A stretch of 64,000 nt of DNA from Pseudomonadota bacterium (lineage in GTDB: Bacteria; Pseudomonadota; Gammaproteobacteria; Burkholderiales; Burkholderiaceae_C): positions 1 to 64,000 of the forward strand of contig JAFEEG010000027.1 of the NCBI GenBank assembly GCA_018241225.1, given 5' to 3'. Positions within the stretch are counted from its first letter, which is position 1. Each line of letters begins with the position of its first letter. The notes beneath the pieces were generated by a model. It was not told where the DNA came from. It searched no databases and saw only the letters and a program-made list of their open reading frames with translations. This document shows, piece after piece, positions 15,554 to 23,921 of the stretch. Both the position numbers and the translations under genes were made by a program.

Positions 15554-17440
15554 ATGAAATCAGCAAAGCGTTGGGCTCTCCAGGGCGCCGTGGCGGCGCT
15601 CGTCGCCTCCCTGGCCGCATGCGGCGGCGGTGGCGGCGGAACGAGCGCCGCCGCCGACAACGGCAGTCCCGCGAACACCGGCGCCAGTCCCCTGGGATCG
15701 AACGAGCAACAGGCCAGCACGCAGATCGCCGGCACGGCCGCCGTCGGGGCGCCGCTTGTGGGCACCGTCACGGTGAAAGATTCGCAAGGCCGCACCCGCA
15801 CGGCCGTCATCGGCGCCAACGGCAGCTATTCCATCGACGTGAGCGGCATGAGCGCACCCTTCGTGTTCCGCGCCGAAGGCACGGCCAACGGAGTGCGCGC
15901 CGTGGTGCACTCCATTGCCACGCAGGCCGACATCAACGGCCGCATCAACGTCACGCAGTTGACGGACCTGGTGGTCTCCAACATCGCGGGGCAGCTGGCA
16001 CAGAACTACTTCGACAAGTTCGAGCAAAGCGGCAACCCGGGCCTGGCGAGCCCCGCCCTCATCGCTGCCGAGGCGGCCAAGCTCAAGGAAAAGCTGCTGC
16101 CCTTACTCAGCGCCCTGGGCGTGGACGCCGCCATCGACCTGCTGCACAGCAGCTTCACGCCGATGTCCGACCCGATTGATAAGGCGCTGGACCTGATCCG
16201 CGTGAGCTACGACACCGACGCCAACACTGCGACCATCTCCAGCGTGGTCAACGCCATTTCGGTGCAGGACGACCTGGCGGTCAAGGCTGCGGCCGAGACC
16301 AGCCCCGCCACCCTGAGCGACTCCAACGTGGCCAGCGCCGCGAGCGACGAGGGCCTGGCGCGCCAGGCGCTGGCCGCATTCATCGGCAAGTTCGCCAATG
16401 GCCTGCCCGCCAGCGCAGACCTGCTGCCGCTGATGACCAGCGGCTTCCTGTGGGCCGACCAGGGCCGCACGGCGGCCGCGGCCGAGTTCGCTGGCAACGA
16501 CGCCCTGGTGGGCGCCACGTTCACCGACATCGAGTTCCGCACCATCGACTACGCCAACCCCAACGGCGTGACGGCGCACCTGTCCTTCTCCGTCAAGTCG
16601 GCCAGCGGCGTGGAGCTGGGCCGCCTGGACAACTGGAAGGTGCGCAAGAGCCCCACCGACGGCATCTGGCGCCTGCACGGCGACCAGCGCTCGCTCAACC
16701 TGGAGTGGTTTGCCGTGACCTCGCAGCACCACAACCTGGCGGACAACAGCACCTGCGTGAAGACGGGGCTGGAGTTCAACATCCAGGACCCCAACACGGC
16801 CAACGACGGCGGCGTCATCTCGTACATCATCGTGCAAGGGCCGGGCCTGCCCTCGGGCGGCCTGCGCTACCTGCCGCCGCAACTGGCGGGCGACCGCTGG
16901 ATGATCGAGGGTGGCGGCACCGAGACCTACCAGCTCGCCTCGACTTGCGCGAACACCGCCTCGGCCGGCCTGAGCGATGCGCAGATCGCCGCCATTCCCG
17001 ACAACGCGGCCTATACGCTCACGCCCTACGACAGCACCAACACGATGGTGAAGTCCGCCAGCGCGCCCAACGACGGCATCTACCGCTTCAAGATCGAGCG
17101 CCGTCCGCTTACCTTGTCGGAAGCGGGCGCCAGCGGCGTGTTCCCGGTGATCGATGCGGCGACCGTGGACGCATTTGCCACCGTTGGCAACGGCGGCGGC
17201 ACCTTCGCTTTCAACGCGAGCAACCTGTATCCGCTGTCGCAGGCCTATGTGCAGGTGCGGCGCACCGATGCAAGCGCCGCGCAGATCGACAGCCTCGAGC
17301 GCGCCCTGCTGCCCACCAGCGCCGGCACCGTCTCGACCAGCATCAACTTCGGCGCCGATCCGAGCGTTGCCAGGCAGCAGATGTGGGTCGAGTCGCCCGA
17401 CGCGAATCGCCGCAGCATCCAGACCTACTACGCGAAGTAG
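15554..17440 (+). CDS. Large outer-membrane-type lipoprotein
   Basis: A 628-residue lipoprotein. The signal peptide ends in a lipobox 'LVASLAAC' with Cys22, followed by a Gly-rich spacer. Residues ~50-110 ('GTAAVGAPLVGTVTVKDSQG', 'NGSYSIDVSGM') look like a carboxypeptidase-regulatory/transthyretin-like beta domain. The rest alternates helical and beta segments with a conserved-looking 'DNSTCVKTGLEFNIQDP' and 'STCANTAS' (two Cys). I know no enzymatic family; similar proteins are numerous in Comamonadaceae. The start is the ATG immediately before a typical n-region (MKSAKRWALQ). Confidence 0.75.
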   Translation: MKSAKRWALQGAVAALVASLAACGGGGGGTSAAADNGSPANTGASPLGSNEQQASTQIAGTAAVGAPLVGTVTVKDSQGRTRTAVIGANGSYSIDVSGMSAPFVFRAEGTANGVRAVVHSIATQADINGRINVTQLTDLVVSNIAGQLAQNYFDKFEQSGNPGLASPALIAAEAAKLKEKLLPLLSALGVDAAIDLLHSSFTPMSDPIDKALDLIRVSYDTDANTATISSVVNAISVQDDLAVKAAAETSPATLSDSNVASAASDEGLARQALAAFIGKFANGLPASADLLPLMTSGFLWADQGRTAAAAEFAGNDALVGATFTDIEFRTIDYANPNGVTAHLSFSVKSASGVELGRLDNWKVRKSPTDGIWRLHGDQRSLNLEWFAVTSQHHNLADNSTCVKTGLEFNIQDPNTANDGGVISYIIVQGPGLPSGGLRYLPPQLAGDRWMIEGGGTETYQLASTCANTASAGLSDAQIAAIPDNAAYTLTPYDSTNTMVKSASAPNDGIYRFKIERRPLTLSEAGASGVFPVIDAATVDAFATVGNGGGTFAFNASNLYPLSQAYVQVRRTDASAAQIDSLERALLPTSAGTVSTSINFGADPSVARQQMWVESPDANRRSIQTYYAK

Positions 17441-18204
17441 GGCGACTCAGCGTCCTGTAGGCAACGCGCCATGAGGTCGGCGCTTTGCGGCCAGGGCGCT
17501 GAATCCGAACGTGCGGTTGTGTTCAGAGTGTCGTGCACACCTGCTGAAAGGCCGCGGGGGCAGGGGAGATGAGGACGCCGGGCCCGGCGGCAAGTTGACA
17601 CTGGCGGGCTGCCATGCCCTCCCGTCCCTTTCTCGCTCCGGGCGCAGCGTGGTCAACGGCGAATGGGGTGGCGCTTAGAGCGTTTCAGCCGGCAGGGCTA
17701 CGCTCTTCTGGCGGCACAGCAACTTCTACTCTCGCGTGCGGACCCACCGTTTCGCAATGGCCGATCCGCGATGCAAAACTGACGTTCCCCGATGCCAAGG
17801 TCACGGGCAGTTCGGTGCTCGACGCCGTCGTTCAAGCGCGACTTGTCAACAGACTGGTACGTGCCCCCTTTGCGGACACACGACTGATTCCGTCGCATGT
17901 CTGCACTCGCTACGAAGTTCCTGCATCCGGTATGCCGCGGCAACGTTGCCGACTTTCAACGTCGGCATCTGTGTCGCCTGCTCGATCGTCATAAGGGGAC
18001 GCGGCGCTTCTACCTGAAGGTAGGGCCCCTGGAAGGAAACCAATGCCGCTGGCCGCAAACGGCTACAGTCGGCCAAGAGCAGTCCGCTGCGACGCCAGCT
18101 TCGCATCGTTGGGGCATTTTGCGTACTGCCTGTTCAGGGTAGCAGGGAAGTGATGTCACGGCTGAAGAGCTCATCCCGACCGGCCCAACAACAAGGAGAA
18201 GCGA
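17441..18204. other. Gene-free interval (about 760 bp)
   Basis: Several open frames cross this stretch on both strands but none has a convincing start, composition or recognisable domain. It may be decayed coding DNA. The last bases hold the ribosome site (AAGGAG, 18192-18197) for the HD-domain gene. Confidence 0.4.
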
Positions 18205-18738
18205 GTGAGCGAGCTATCTGTACTTCTAGACGCAGTTCTTTTCGCCGCTGAGCGTCATAAGAACCAACGTCGCAAGGACGCTGACGCGTCACCGTACATC
18301 AACCACCCAATCGCCCTCGCGCACTTGCTGGCGACCACAGGCGGCGTGAACGACGTCGTCATATTGCAGGCGGCGATTCTGCACGACACCATCGAGGACA
18401 CCGAGACCACGGCGGAGGAGCTTCGGGCGCGCTTCGGAGCGGATGTCACCAATATCGTCCTTGAGGTGACTGATGACAAGTCGCTTCCGAAACTCCGCCG
18501 CAAGGAGCTCCAGGTGGAACATGCGCCGCACACGAGTCCGAGCGCCGCGCTCGTCAAACTTGCCGACAAGACGTGCAATTTGCGGGACATTGCGGCCGCC
18601 CCGCCGGCCGATTGGCCCTTGACGCGTCGGCAGGAGTACTTCGATTGGGCCAAGCGTGTGGTCGACGGTCTTCCTGCGGGAAACGCCGAATTGCGTGCGA
18701 CCTTTGATGAGGCCTTTGCCGCACGGCCCAGCCGATAG
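18205..18738 (+). CDS. MESH1/SpoT-like HD-domain hydrolase
   Basis: A 177-residue single-domain protein beginning at GTG (AAGGAG seven bases upstream). The HD signature is complete: 'YINHPIALAHLL' (His), 'ILQAAILHDTIEDTETT' (His-Asp) and 'LVKLADKTCNLRDI' (second Asp), the arrangement of MESH1-type small alarmone hydrolases and the RelA/SpoT HD domain, which remove the 3'-pyrophosphate of (p)ppGpp using Mn2+. No synthetase domain is attached. A 56-bp piece of the same gene type recurs inverted at 22212-22267. Confidence 0.82.
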   Translation: MSELSVLLDAVLFAAERHKNQRRKDADASPYINHPIALAHLLATTGGVNDVVILQAAILHDTIEDTETTAEELRARFGADVTNIVLEVTDDKSLPKLRRKELQVEHAPHTSPSAALVKLADKTCNLRDIAAAPPADWPLTRRQEYFDWAKRVVDGLPAGNAELRATFDEAFAARPSR

Positions 18739-18919
18739 CAAAGGCCGGATGCGCTGCGAAGCGATCGATCGAGGCAAGGCGAGGGGGTCTGGACGGCCGA
18801 TTGTCGAGATTCGATCGGTCCGGAAGCCACCAGGCGTCTCGGCTGAGGAGGCCAAGTTGGGCCCAGCCCATGCGACTGATCAGACTGCTTGCTATGAAAA
18901 CAAATAAGGGGAACGATCG

Positions 18920-19108
18920 GTGTCAAAACCTGGAGCGAACGGAAGCACTCGCGAAGCGGTCCTTACCGCACTAAGAAGCTCGAAGGGTGCGCTGGACGGC
19001 TATGAGGTCGCCAACGCTGCTCGCGTGAGTCCATTGCAGGCAAGCAGAGCCCTGGAGAAGCTGACGGCTGAATGTTTTGCACAAAAAAGGACAGCGTTGA
19101 CGGCCTGA
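18920..19108 (+). CDS. Small winged-helix-like protein, possibly truncated
   Basis: A 62-residue product from GTG 18920, preceded by AAGGGGAA. 'STREAVLTALRSSKGALDGY' and 'EVANAARVSPLQASRALEKL' form a helix-turn-helix like that of MarR- or FaeA-type winged helices. The frame ends shortly after the recognition helix with 'AQKRTALTA', where a wing would be expected, so it may be a 3'-truncated regulator. Function unknown. Confidence 0.4.
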   Translation: MSKPGANGSTREAVLTALRSSKGALDGYEVANAARVSPLQASRALEKLTAECFAQKRTALTA

Positions 19109-19467
19109 GCGACCCGTCAGCCACCTTCGAACCGACGTCTTCAGGCTAGCCACCGCTTGGCAACGTTTGCGATTCTTCGCCTCAATGAGTGCGGGTGTCT
19201 GCAAGCCGGAGCGCGTTCAGCAGTTCGCGCGACCTCCGCCGGGGCCCCGTGGCTGCTGCTCCCCCGTTTGAGCCCTTCGCGTTGTTGGTCTGTTCGCCGG
19301 AAAGCAGTGGTCCGACTTGTGGGCGAAGAGTTCGGTAGGCAGCCGCTGATTTCGCGGCGAGGTGGCTCCTCCTCAAAATTGAGGAGGACCTGAGGTTCCC
19401 ATGCGGCCACTGCAGCCACGAAAGCTGGTGCCTCACAACGCGCAAGGAATTGTCGGTATGGCGACGT
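19109..19467. other. Gene-free interval with a 22-bp palindrome
   Basis: No convincing protein on either strand. The only marked structure is the palindrome at 19367-19388, listed separately. Confidence 0.4.
19367..19388. promoter_or_regulatory. 22-bp near-perfect palindrome
   Basis: TCCTCCTCAA (19367-19376) and TTGAGGAGGA (19379-19388) are exact reverse complements separated by AA. Such a tight dyad is either an operator for a dimeric regulator or a hairpin. There is no T-tract on either side, which argues against a simple terminator. The small HTH gene upstream ends 259 bp before it. Confidence 0.4.
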
Positions 19468-19686
19468 TCAGCGCTGAAGCGGGTTTAAGCAGGTGCCGTT
19501 GTCCATCTCGAAGAAGCCGCTCTCGCTGAATTTGACCTGTTGACCGTTCTCGAGGACGTACCGCGCCGAGCCGCCATTGCTTCCAATAGCTCCTTGTCCC
19601 TTGGCTTGCTTGAGCCTGTAGACGATGACCTCATTTCCGGACGGGTCACAGGCCACTATGACTTCCCTCCTGATACTGATACTCAT
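19468..19686 (-). CDS. Small conserved-looking hypothetical protein
   Basis: A 72-residue protein from ATG 19686 (MSISIRREVIVACDPSGNEV). Mainly beta: 'VIVYRLKQAKGQGAIGSNGG', 'RYVLENGQQVKFSESGFFEM'. An AAGGGGCGAGG stretch lies directly before the ATG, better than the ATG/TTG 45 bases upstream. It resembles small beta-sandwich orphan proteins common in Burkholderiales. Function unknown. Confidence 0.55.
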   Translation of the reverse strand: MSISIRREVIVACDPSGNEVIVYRLKQAKGQGAIGSNGGSARYVLENGQQVKFSESGFFEMDNGTCLNPLQR

Positions 19687-19969
19687 CCTCGCCCCTTCTT
19701 GAACTTGTCGATTGACGCGGATCATTGTCAAATTTCTGTCATGTTCGTCAAGCGCGATTGACCCAAGCCACGTCCACCAGGATGCTCGTGATCCACCGCT
19801 CTGTTTGATTTGTCCAACAGATGCGCTAGATGACGGTGTTCAAGACTAAATTCCGCGGAGGTGAGCGGCAGGCATATTTCCAGAAGCACGCATATGTCGA
19901 ACTGAGACCCGACGGCGGCGTTCTGGCGTCAACGAAATCAGATCTGCAATCCTCTAACCGGAGAACTCA

Positions 19970-20578
19970 ATGAAGAAGCGTTTCGCGCACATCGCTACTG
20001 CAACCTTGCTTGGCATAGTCGCTCATTCCGTTTCCGCAGCCCAGCAGAATCCCGATTCGGTTGTGGTTAGCGCGACGGCACCCGGCCAGGCCGCGCTCGC
20101 ACGCACCACCCGGATCACCGCGACGGTGGAATCTGTGGATGCTGCAAGCCGTCATGTCACGCTCAAAGGGCCGCGCGGTAAGGTGGTTCCACTGCAGGTC
20201 GGCCCCGAGGTGAAGAACCTTGACAAAGTGAAGGTGGGTGATCGCGTTGCGGTTGAATACCTCGAGGCCCTGACGCTCACGCTGAAAAAGGACGGCAAAG
20301 AGTTGCGAGGGAGCAAGCTCGCCGAAGGCGGCGCACGATCGGTCGCGGGCGATCCACCTGCCGGCGTCGTTGCGCAGCAATTGGAGGTCACGGCGGACGT
20401 TACCGCGGTCGACAAGAAGAAGCAGATCGTCACCCTGCGGGGACCGAATCAGACCGTTGACGTGAAAGTGCGCGATCCCGAGCAATTCAAACTGATCAAG
20501 GTCGGCGACCAAGTGCAGGCCGTTTACACCGAAGCACTTGCCCTCGGCCTCGAGCCTGCGGCAGCGCACAAGAAATAG
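19970..20578 (+). CDS. Periplasmic protein with two OB-like repeats
   Basis: A 202-residue exported protein (signal peptide MKKRFAHIATATLLGIVAHS, cleavage near VSAAQ). It contains two copies of a ~65-residue beta unit: 'ITATVESVDAASRHVTLKGP' ... 'KVKVGDRVAVEYLEALTLTL' and 'VTADVTAVDKKKQIVTLRGP' ... 'LIKVGDQVQAVYTEALALGL'. The units are about 45% alike and resemble small OB/CusF-like folds. No metal-binding Met/His motif is visible, so metal binding is not claimed. The ribosome site is GGAGAA. Confidence 0.7.
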   Translation: MKKRFAHIATATLLGIVAHSVSAAQQNPDSVVVSATAPGQAALARTTRITATVESVDAASRHVTLKGPRGKVVPLQVGPEVKNLDKVKVGDRVAVEYLEALTLTLKKDGKELRGSKLAEGGARSVAGDPPAGVVAQQLEVTADVTAVDKKKQIVTLRGPNQTVDVKVRDPEQFKLIKVGDQVQAVYTEALALGLEPAAAHKK

Positions 20579-20607
20579 CGCACGCCCACGCATCGGCATT
20601 CGGCACG

Positions 20608-20829
20608 ATGGAGTCGAAAGATCTGGAGAATCTCGGTGACGACGAACTGGCAGCCTTGGCCGTTCAGTGGCGAACTCGAGCCTTGCATGGTGACCGCGAT
20701 GCGAACGGCAGGGCTCATGAACTGGAGCGTGAGCTGCGTCGTCGAAGCGGGGTTTTGTCTACCCTGGGGGCGGAGCTACGCACCCCTCCCCTGCAAAAAG
20801 CTCCTTGGTGGGCCTTCTGGCGCAAATGA
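20608..20829 (+). CDS. Small cytoplasmic protein with aromatic tail
   Basis: A 73-residue helical protein 'MESKDLENLGDDELAALAVQ' with a C-terminus 'KAPWWAFWRK', a pattern common in small Burkholderiales proteins of unknown role. It starts 29 bases after the periplasmic repeat protein and may be co-transcribed. The tail could contact the membrane. Confidence 0.5.
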   Translation: MESKDLENLGDDELAALAVQWRTRALHGDRDANGRAHELERELRRRSGVLSTLGAELRTPPLQKAPWWAFWRK

Positions 20830-20914
20830 CCTTCGCTTAGGATCGCGTTCAATAACGGTCTCCCAGCATTTGGCCCACCGGCGCACTCCACCCAGAGCGA
20901 CTGAGGTTGCAGCG

Positions 20915-21025
20915 ATGAGCGAAACCTTGCCGATCACCCGTGACATCCTGTCATCTATGGTGGCAGCACAGCACTCATGTACGCAGATCGCCGCCCCATG
21001 CTCCGACTTTCAACTTGAGGGGTGA
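20915..21025 (+). CDS. 36-residue ORF before the metallopeptidase gene
   Basis: ATG 20915 opens a 36-residue frame (MSETLPITRDILSSMVAAQH...) whose TGA is three bases before the metallopeptidase ATG at 21029. The purine-rich GAGGGGTGAG that ends it is the ribosome site of the next gene. It could be a leader peptide coupled to the metallopeptidase, or chance. Confidence 0.25.
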   Translation: MSETLPITRDILSSMVAAQHSCTQIAAPCSDFQLEG

Positions 21026-21028
21026 GCC

Positions 21029-22171
21029 ATGCTGGACCTGTTCGAATCGCTCGCAAAGCGTCTGGCCGCTCAACGGGAGTCTCGCCAGACAACGGAGAGA
21101 CTGTCCCGCGCCTATCAGTGCCGCTGCGGGACCGCCATCTTCTTTCTCAACAGTCAATGCCTGAGTTGTAAGACGCCCTTGGGCTACCTGCCGGGCGCGC
21201 TGTCGCTAGTGGCGCTGGACCTTGGAGCTGGCCCGGACGCGATTGGAGTCGACAGGCGAGATGGGCGGTACAAGTACTGCGGCAACCGGAACACTCCAGC
21301 AATGTGCAACTGGCTGCTGGATGAAAACGATGCTGCGTCACTGTGCGTAGCCTGCCGACTCAATCGCACGATCCCCAATCTCGGTGACGCGGACAATGCG
21401 CGCTACTGGGGAAAGGTCGAGGCTGCGAAGCGGCGTTTGATCACGCAATTGCTCGCCCTCGGACTTCCCGTAAAGTCCAGGATCGCAGAGGACCCCGAGC
21501 ACGGTCTGATGTTCGACTTCCTGCGCTCACCGCCAGAGGGGCCTGCCGTGATGACTGGCCACGCGAACGGCCTCATTACGATGAACGTCGAAGAGGCAGA
21601 CGATGCCAAGCGCGAGAAGATCAAGCACGATCTGCATGAACCCTATCGCACTCTGCTCGGGCACTTCCGGCACGAAGTCGGCCACTACTACTGGGACCTC
21701 CTCGTACGCGACAGCAAATGGCTGGGGCCGTTTAGGCAGCTCTTCGGTGACGAACGAGCGAGCTACGCGGAGGCGCTCAAGCGAAACTACGATGTGGGAC
21801 CGCCCGCGGACTGGGCGAACTCCCACATATCGTCGTACGCCACGATGCACCCCTGGGAAGATTGGGCGGAAACCTGGGCTCACTACCTGCACGTGATGGC
21901 CAGTCTGGGCACCGCGCTTGGCTTCGGCCTGGAGGCCTCTGATCTGGAAGCGGACATCAGTCCGTTCACCAGCGAGGATCTGTACGCGCCGGAAGACCCT
22001 GGGGCATCAACATTCCTGTCGCTGCTGAACTCCTGGATCGAGATGGTCATGGTTCTCAATGAAGTGGCGCGCAGCATGGGACAACCGGACTTCTATCCAT
22101 TCGTCATGTCCAGGCCCGTGGTGGCCAAGCTCCAGCTTGTGCAGATGATCGTCGTTGATTCGCGCAACTGA
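21029..22171 (+). CDS. Zinc-ribbon putative metallopeptidase
   Basis: A 380-residue protein of the 'zinc-ribbon and putative metallopeptidase' type (PF10005/PF15887). A four-Cys zinc ribbon opens it ('YQCRCGTAIFFLNSQCLSCK'), a second Cys-rich site follows ('CGNRNTPAMCNWL', 'CVACRLNRTIPN'), and the catalytic motif is 'LLGHFRHEVGHYYWD' (HExxH) with downstream 'WEDWAETWAHYLH' providing further ligands. Cytosolic, no signal peptide. The in vivo substrate of this family is not known. Confidence 0.88.
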   Translation: MLDLFESLAKRLAAQRESRQTTERLSRAYQCRCGTAIFFLNSQCLSCKTPLGYLPGALSLVALDLGAGPDAIGVDRRDGRYKYCGNRNTPAMCNWLLDENDAASLCVACRLNRTIPNLGDADNARYWGKVEAAKRRLITQLLALGLPVKSRIAEDPEHGLMFDFLRSPPEGPAVMTGHANGLITMNVEEADDAKREKIKHDLHEPYRTLLGHFRHEVGHYYWDLLVRDSKWLGPFRQLFGDERASYAEALKRNYDVGPPADWANSHISSYATMHPWEDWAETWAHYLHVMASLGTALGFGLEASDLEADISPFTSEDLYAPEDPGASTFLSLLNSWIEMVMVLNEVARSMGQPDFYPFVMSRPVVAKLQLVQMIVVDSRN

Positions 22172-22211
22172 AGCGAAACCGACGAAGTCTGCGAACGTGC
22201 GAGAAGTCGGT

Positions 22212-22267
22212 CCGCAATGTCCCGCAAATTGCACGTCTTGTCGGCGAGTTTGACGAGCGCGGCGCTC
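22212..22267 (-). repeat. Inverted 56-bp fragment of an HD-hydrolase gene
   Basis: This stretch is the reverse complement of 18540-18595 with a single mismatch. In translation (minus strand) it reads 'SAALVKLADKTCNLRDIA', the second-metal-Asp segment of the MESH1-like gene. It lies exactly where the N-terminal part of the IclR gene should be. It is either a scrap of a second HD gene or a product of recombination with the copy 3.7 kb away. Confidence 0.6.
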
Positions 22268-22842
22268 GCTACAGCCTGGGCGCCGCGCTGCTGGAGCTGA
22301 GCAATGCCTACCTGAGCAACTTCGACGTGCGAAGCCATGCGCGGCTGCACCTCGCAGAGGTGGCCGAGTCTGCCGGCGCGGCGGTGCACCTGAGCGTGCG
22401 CGACGGGCTGGACATGGTGCTGATCGATTCGATTCGCCCGCATTCGGCCGTGATCCTGTCCAGGCTGGACGTGGGCTCGCGCATGTCGCTGGCCACTTCT
22501 GCTTCAGGGCGGGCCTACATCGCCTCGGTGGAGCCCGCTGCGCGCGAGGCGCTGCTGGAGCAGGTGCGCGAAGCCGCCGGCAAGGACTGGCCGGCGCAGA
22601 AGGCGCGGCTGGACGCCAGCCTGCGCGAATACGCGCAACTTGGCTACTGCTCGTCCTTTCGCGACTGGCACCAGGACATCCATGCCATCGGCGTGACGGT
22701 CAACGGCCCGGGCGGCGAGATCTACGGCGTGAGTTGCGGGGGGCCGGCCTACCTGCTCCCCAAGAAGCTCATGCGCGACAAGATCGCGCCGCGCCTGGTC
22801 GAAGTGGCGCGGCTTATCTCCAGGGAAGCGGGAAGCGGCTAG
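22268..22842 (+). pseudogene. IclR-family regulator lacking its DNA-binding domain
   Basis: The frame reads 'GARYSLGAALLELSNAYLSN' straight into a full IclR effector domain ('ARLHLAEVAESAGAAVHLSV', 'LDVGSRMSLATSASGRAYIA', 'AIGVTVNGPGGEIYGVSCGG') and ends normally. The ~70-residue N-terminal winged helix is absent; its place is taken by the inverted HD-gene scrap. Without the HTH it cannot bind DNA as a regulator. A start at ATG 22327 could still make a 171-residue ligand-binding fragment. Confidence 0.75.
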
Positions 22843-23112
22843 CGGGTGCCTTTGCGTCGCGACCCGGCGCCCATTGAATCAAGCACCCGGCTGCAGCTTG
22901 CAGAACGCAAAGGCCGCGGCACTGGCCCAAAGGTTGTTCAAGTGAACTGCTGACTCCAGTTGACCGCTGCACAGTGAAAAGCAGTCGATGGGTAGGCGAG
23001 CCGGATATACAGCCTCGTGCCGGTTGCGGAAGTAGCGACCTCGCAAAAGCGACGTTCGCGGAGTGTGGCCGACGGAAATTCCCCATCCATTGAGGTTGCG
23101 AACAATGGTGCC

Positions 23113-23886
23113 CTATCGAGCAATTTTGAAGTACTCGGAAACGTCGCGTCGCGCCGTGCGGATACAGTTCTCGGGTGCCAGCGGATCCGCATACCCCATA
23201 GCCAAGCCGCACACGACCGAGACGCCTGCTTCCAGATCCAGCACCTCCCGAACCACGTGCGGGTAGGACGCCAATGCGCCAATCGCACAACTGCCCAGCC
23301 CGCGTGCCAAGGCGGCCAGCATGAGGCCATAGAGGCACATGCCCAAATCCATGAAGCAGCCGCTTCCCATGCGGCTGTCTATCGTGACCACCAGGGCCAC
23401 AGGCGCGTCGAAGAAGCGGAAGTTGCGTTCGAACTGCACGCGACGTGCGTCTTGATCGTCCCGCGCCGCGCCCAGTGCGCCATAGAGCGCCTGCGCTGCC
23501 GCCACCTGGCGGCGGCGCAGCGTCATGGGCATCGGTTGGGGGAAGTAGCCGTAGTCTTCCTTAGCCAGAGCGCCGTCCCTGTAGACCTGCACCAATCGGC
23601 TCGACATGCGCTCGCGCGCCGCGCCTTCCACGAGAAACAGCTCACCCGGCTGCAGATTGGCACCGCTGGGCGCACACCGCGCTTCCACGAGCATCTCTTC
23701 GAGCCAGCCATCCGGTATCGGTTTGTCCAGGAACCTGCGGGTCGACCGGCGCCCCTGTGCCAGTGCCTGCCAAACGGTTGTGGCGGCGGGGGCGTTCCCG
23801 CCGCCTTCGATCCCCTGCGGCTGGTCCCAAGCCGCGGCATTTGCAGATTCCATGGGTGCGTGCGCTTCAGACAGACGTTGCGACAT
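23113..23886 (-). CDS. Nitroreductase-family flavoprotein
   Basis: A 257-residue FMN-dependent nitroreductase-like protein. The FMN-binding start 'ALAQGRRSTRRFLDKPIPDG' and 'EARCAPSGANLQPGELFLVE' are clear, and 'LALVVTIDSRMGSGCFMDLG'-type and 'LGSCAIGALASYPHVVREVL' blocks complete the fold. It is the last gene of the biotin-transport operon, 35 bases after the thiolase. Its reaction here is unknown; an oxidoreductase step on the acyl substrate handled by the ligase and thiolase is possible. The start was chosen at MSQRLSEAHA. Confidence 0.82.
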   Translation of the reverse strand: MSQRLSEAHAPMESANAAAWDQPQGIEGGGNAPAATTVWQALAQGRRSTRRFLDKPIPDGWLEEMLVEARCAPSGANLQPGELFLVEGAARERMSSRLVQVYRDGALAKEDYGYFPQPMPMTLRRRQVAAAQALYGALGAARDDQDARRVQFERNFRFFDAPVALVVTIDSRMGSGCFMDLGMCLYGLMLAALARGLGSCAIGALASYPHVVREVLDLEAGVSVVCGLAMGYADPLAPENCIRTARRDVSEYFKIAR

Positions 23887-23921
23887 GATTGCTTTCGAGA
23901 AATGCTTGGCGGTGACAGGCT

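Noticed and set aside
15571..17460. Long frames antisense or out of frame to the large lipoprotein (His/Arg/Gln-rich)
   Set aside because: Shadow frames caused by GC-rich third positions; composition is unnatural and the lipoprotein frame explains the DNA.
22846..23112. Minus-strand frames downstream of the nitroreductase
   Set aside because: Shadow-type composition; no start or domain. The interval is treated as non-coding.
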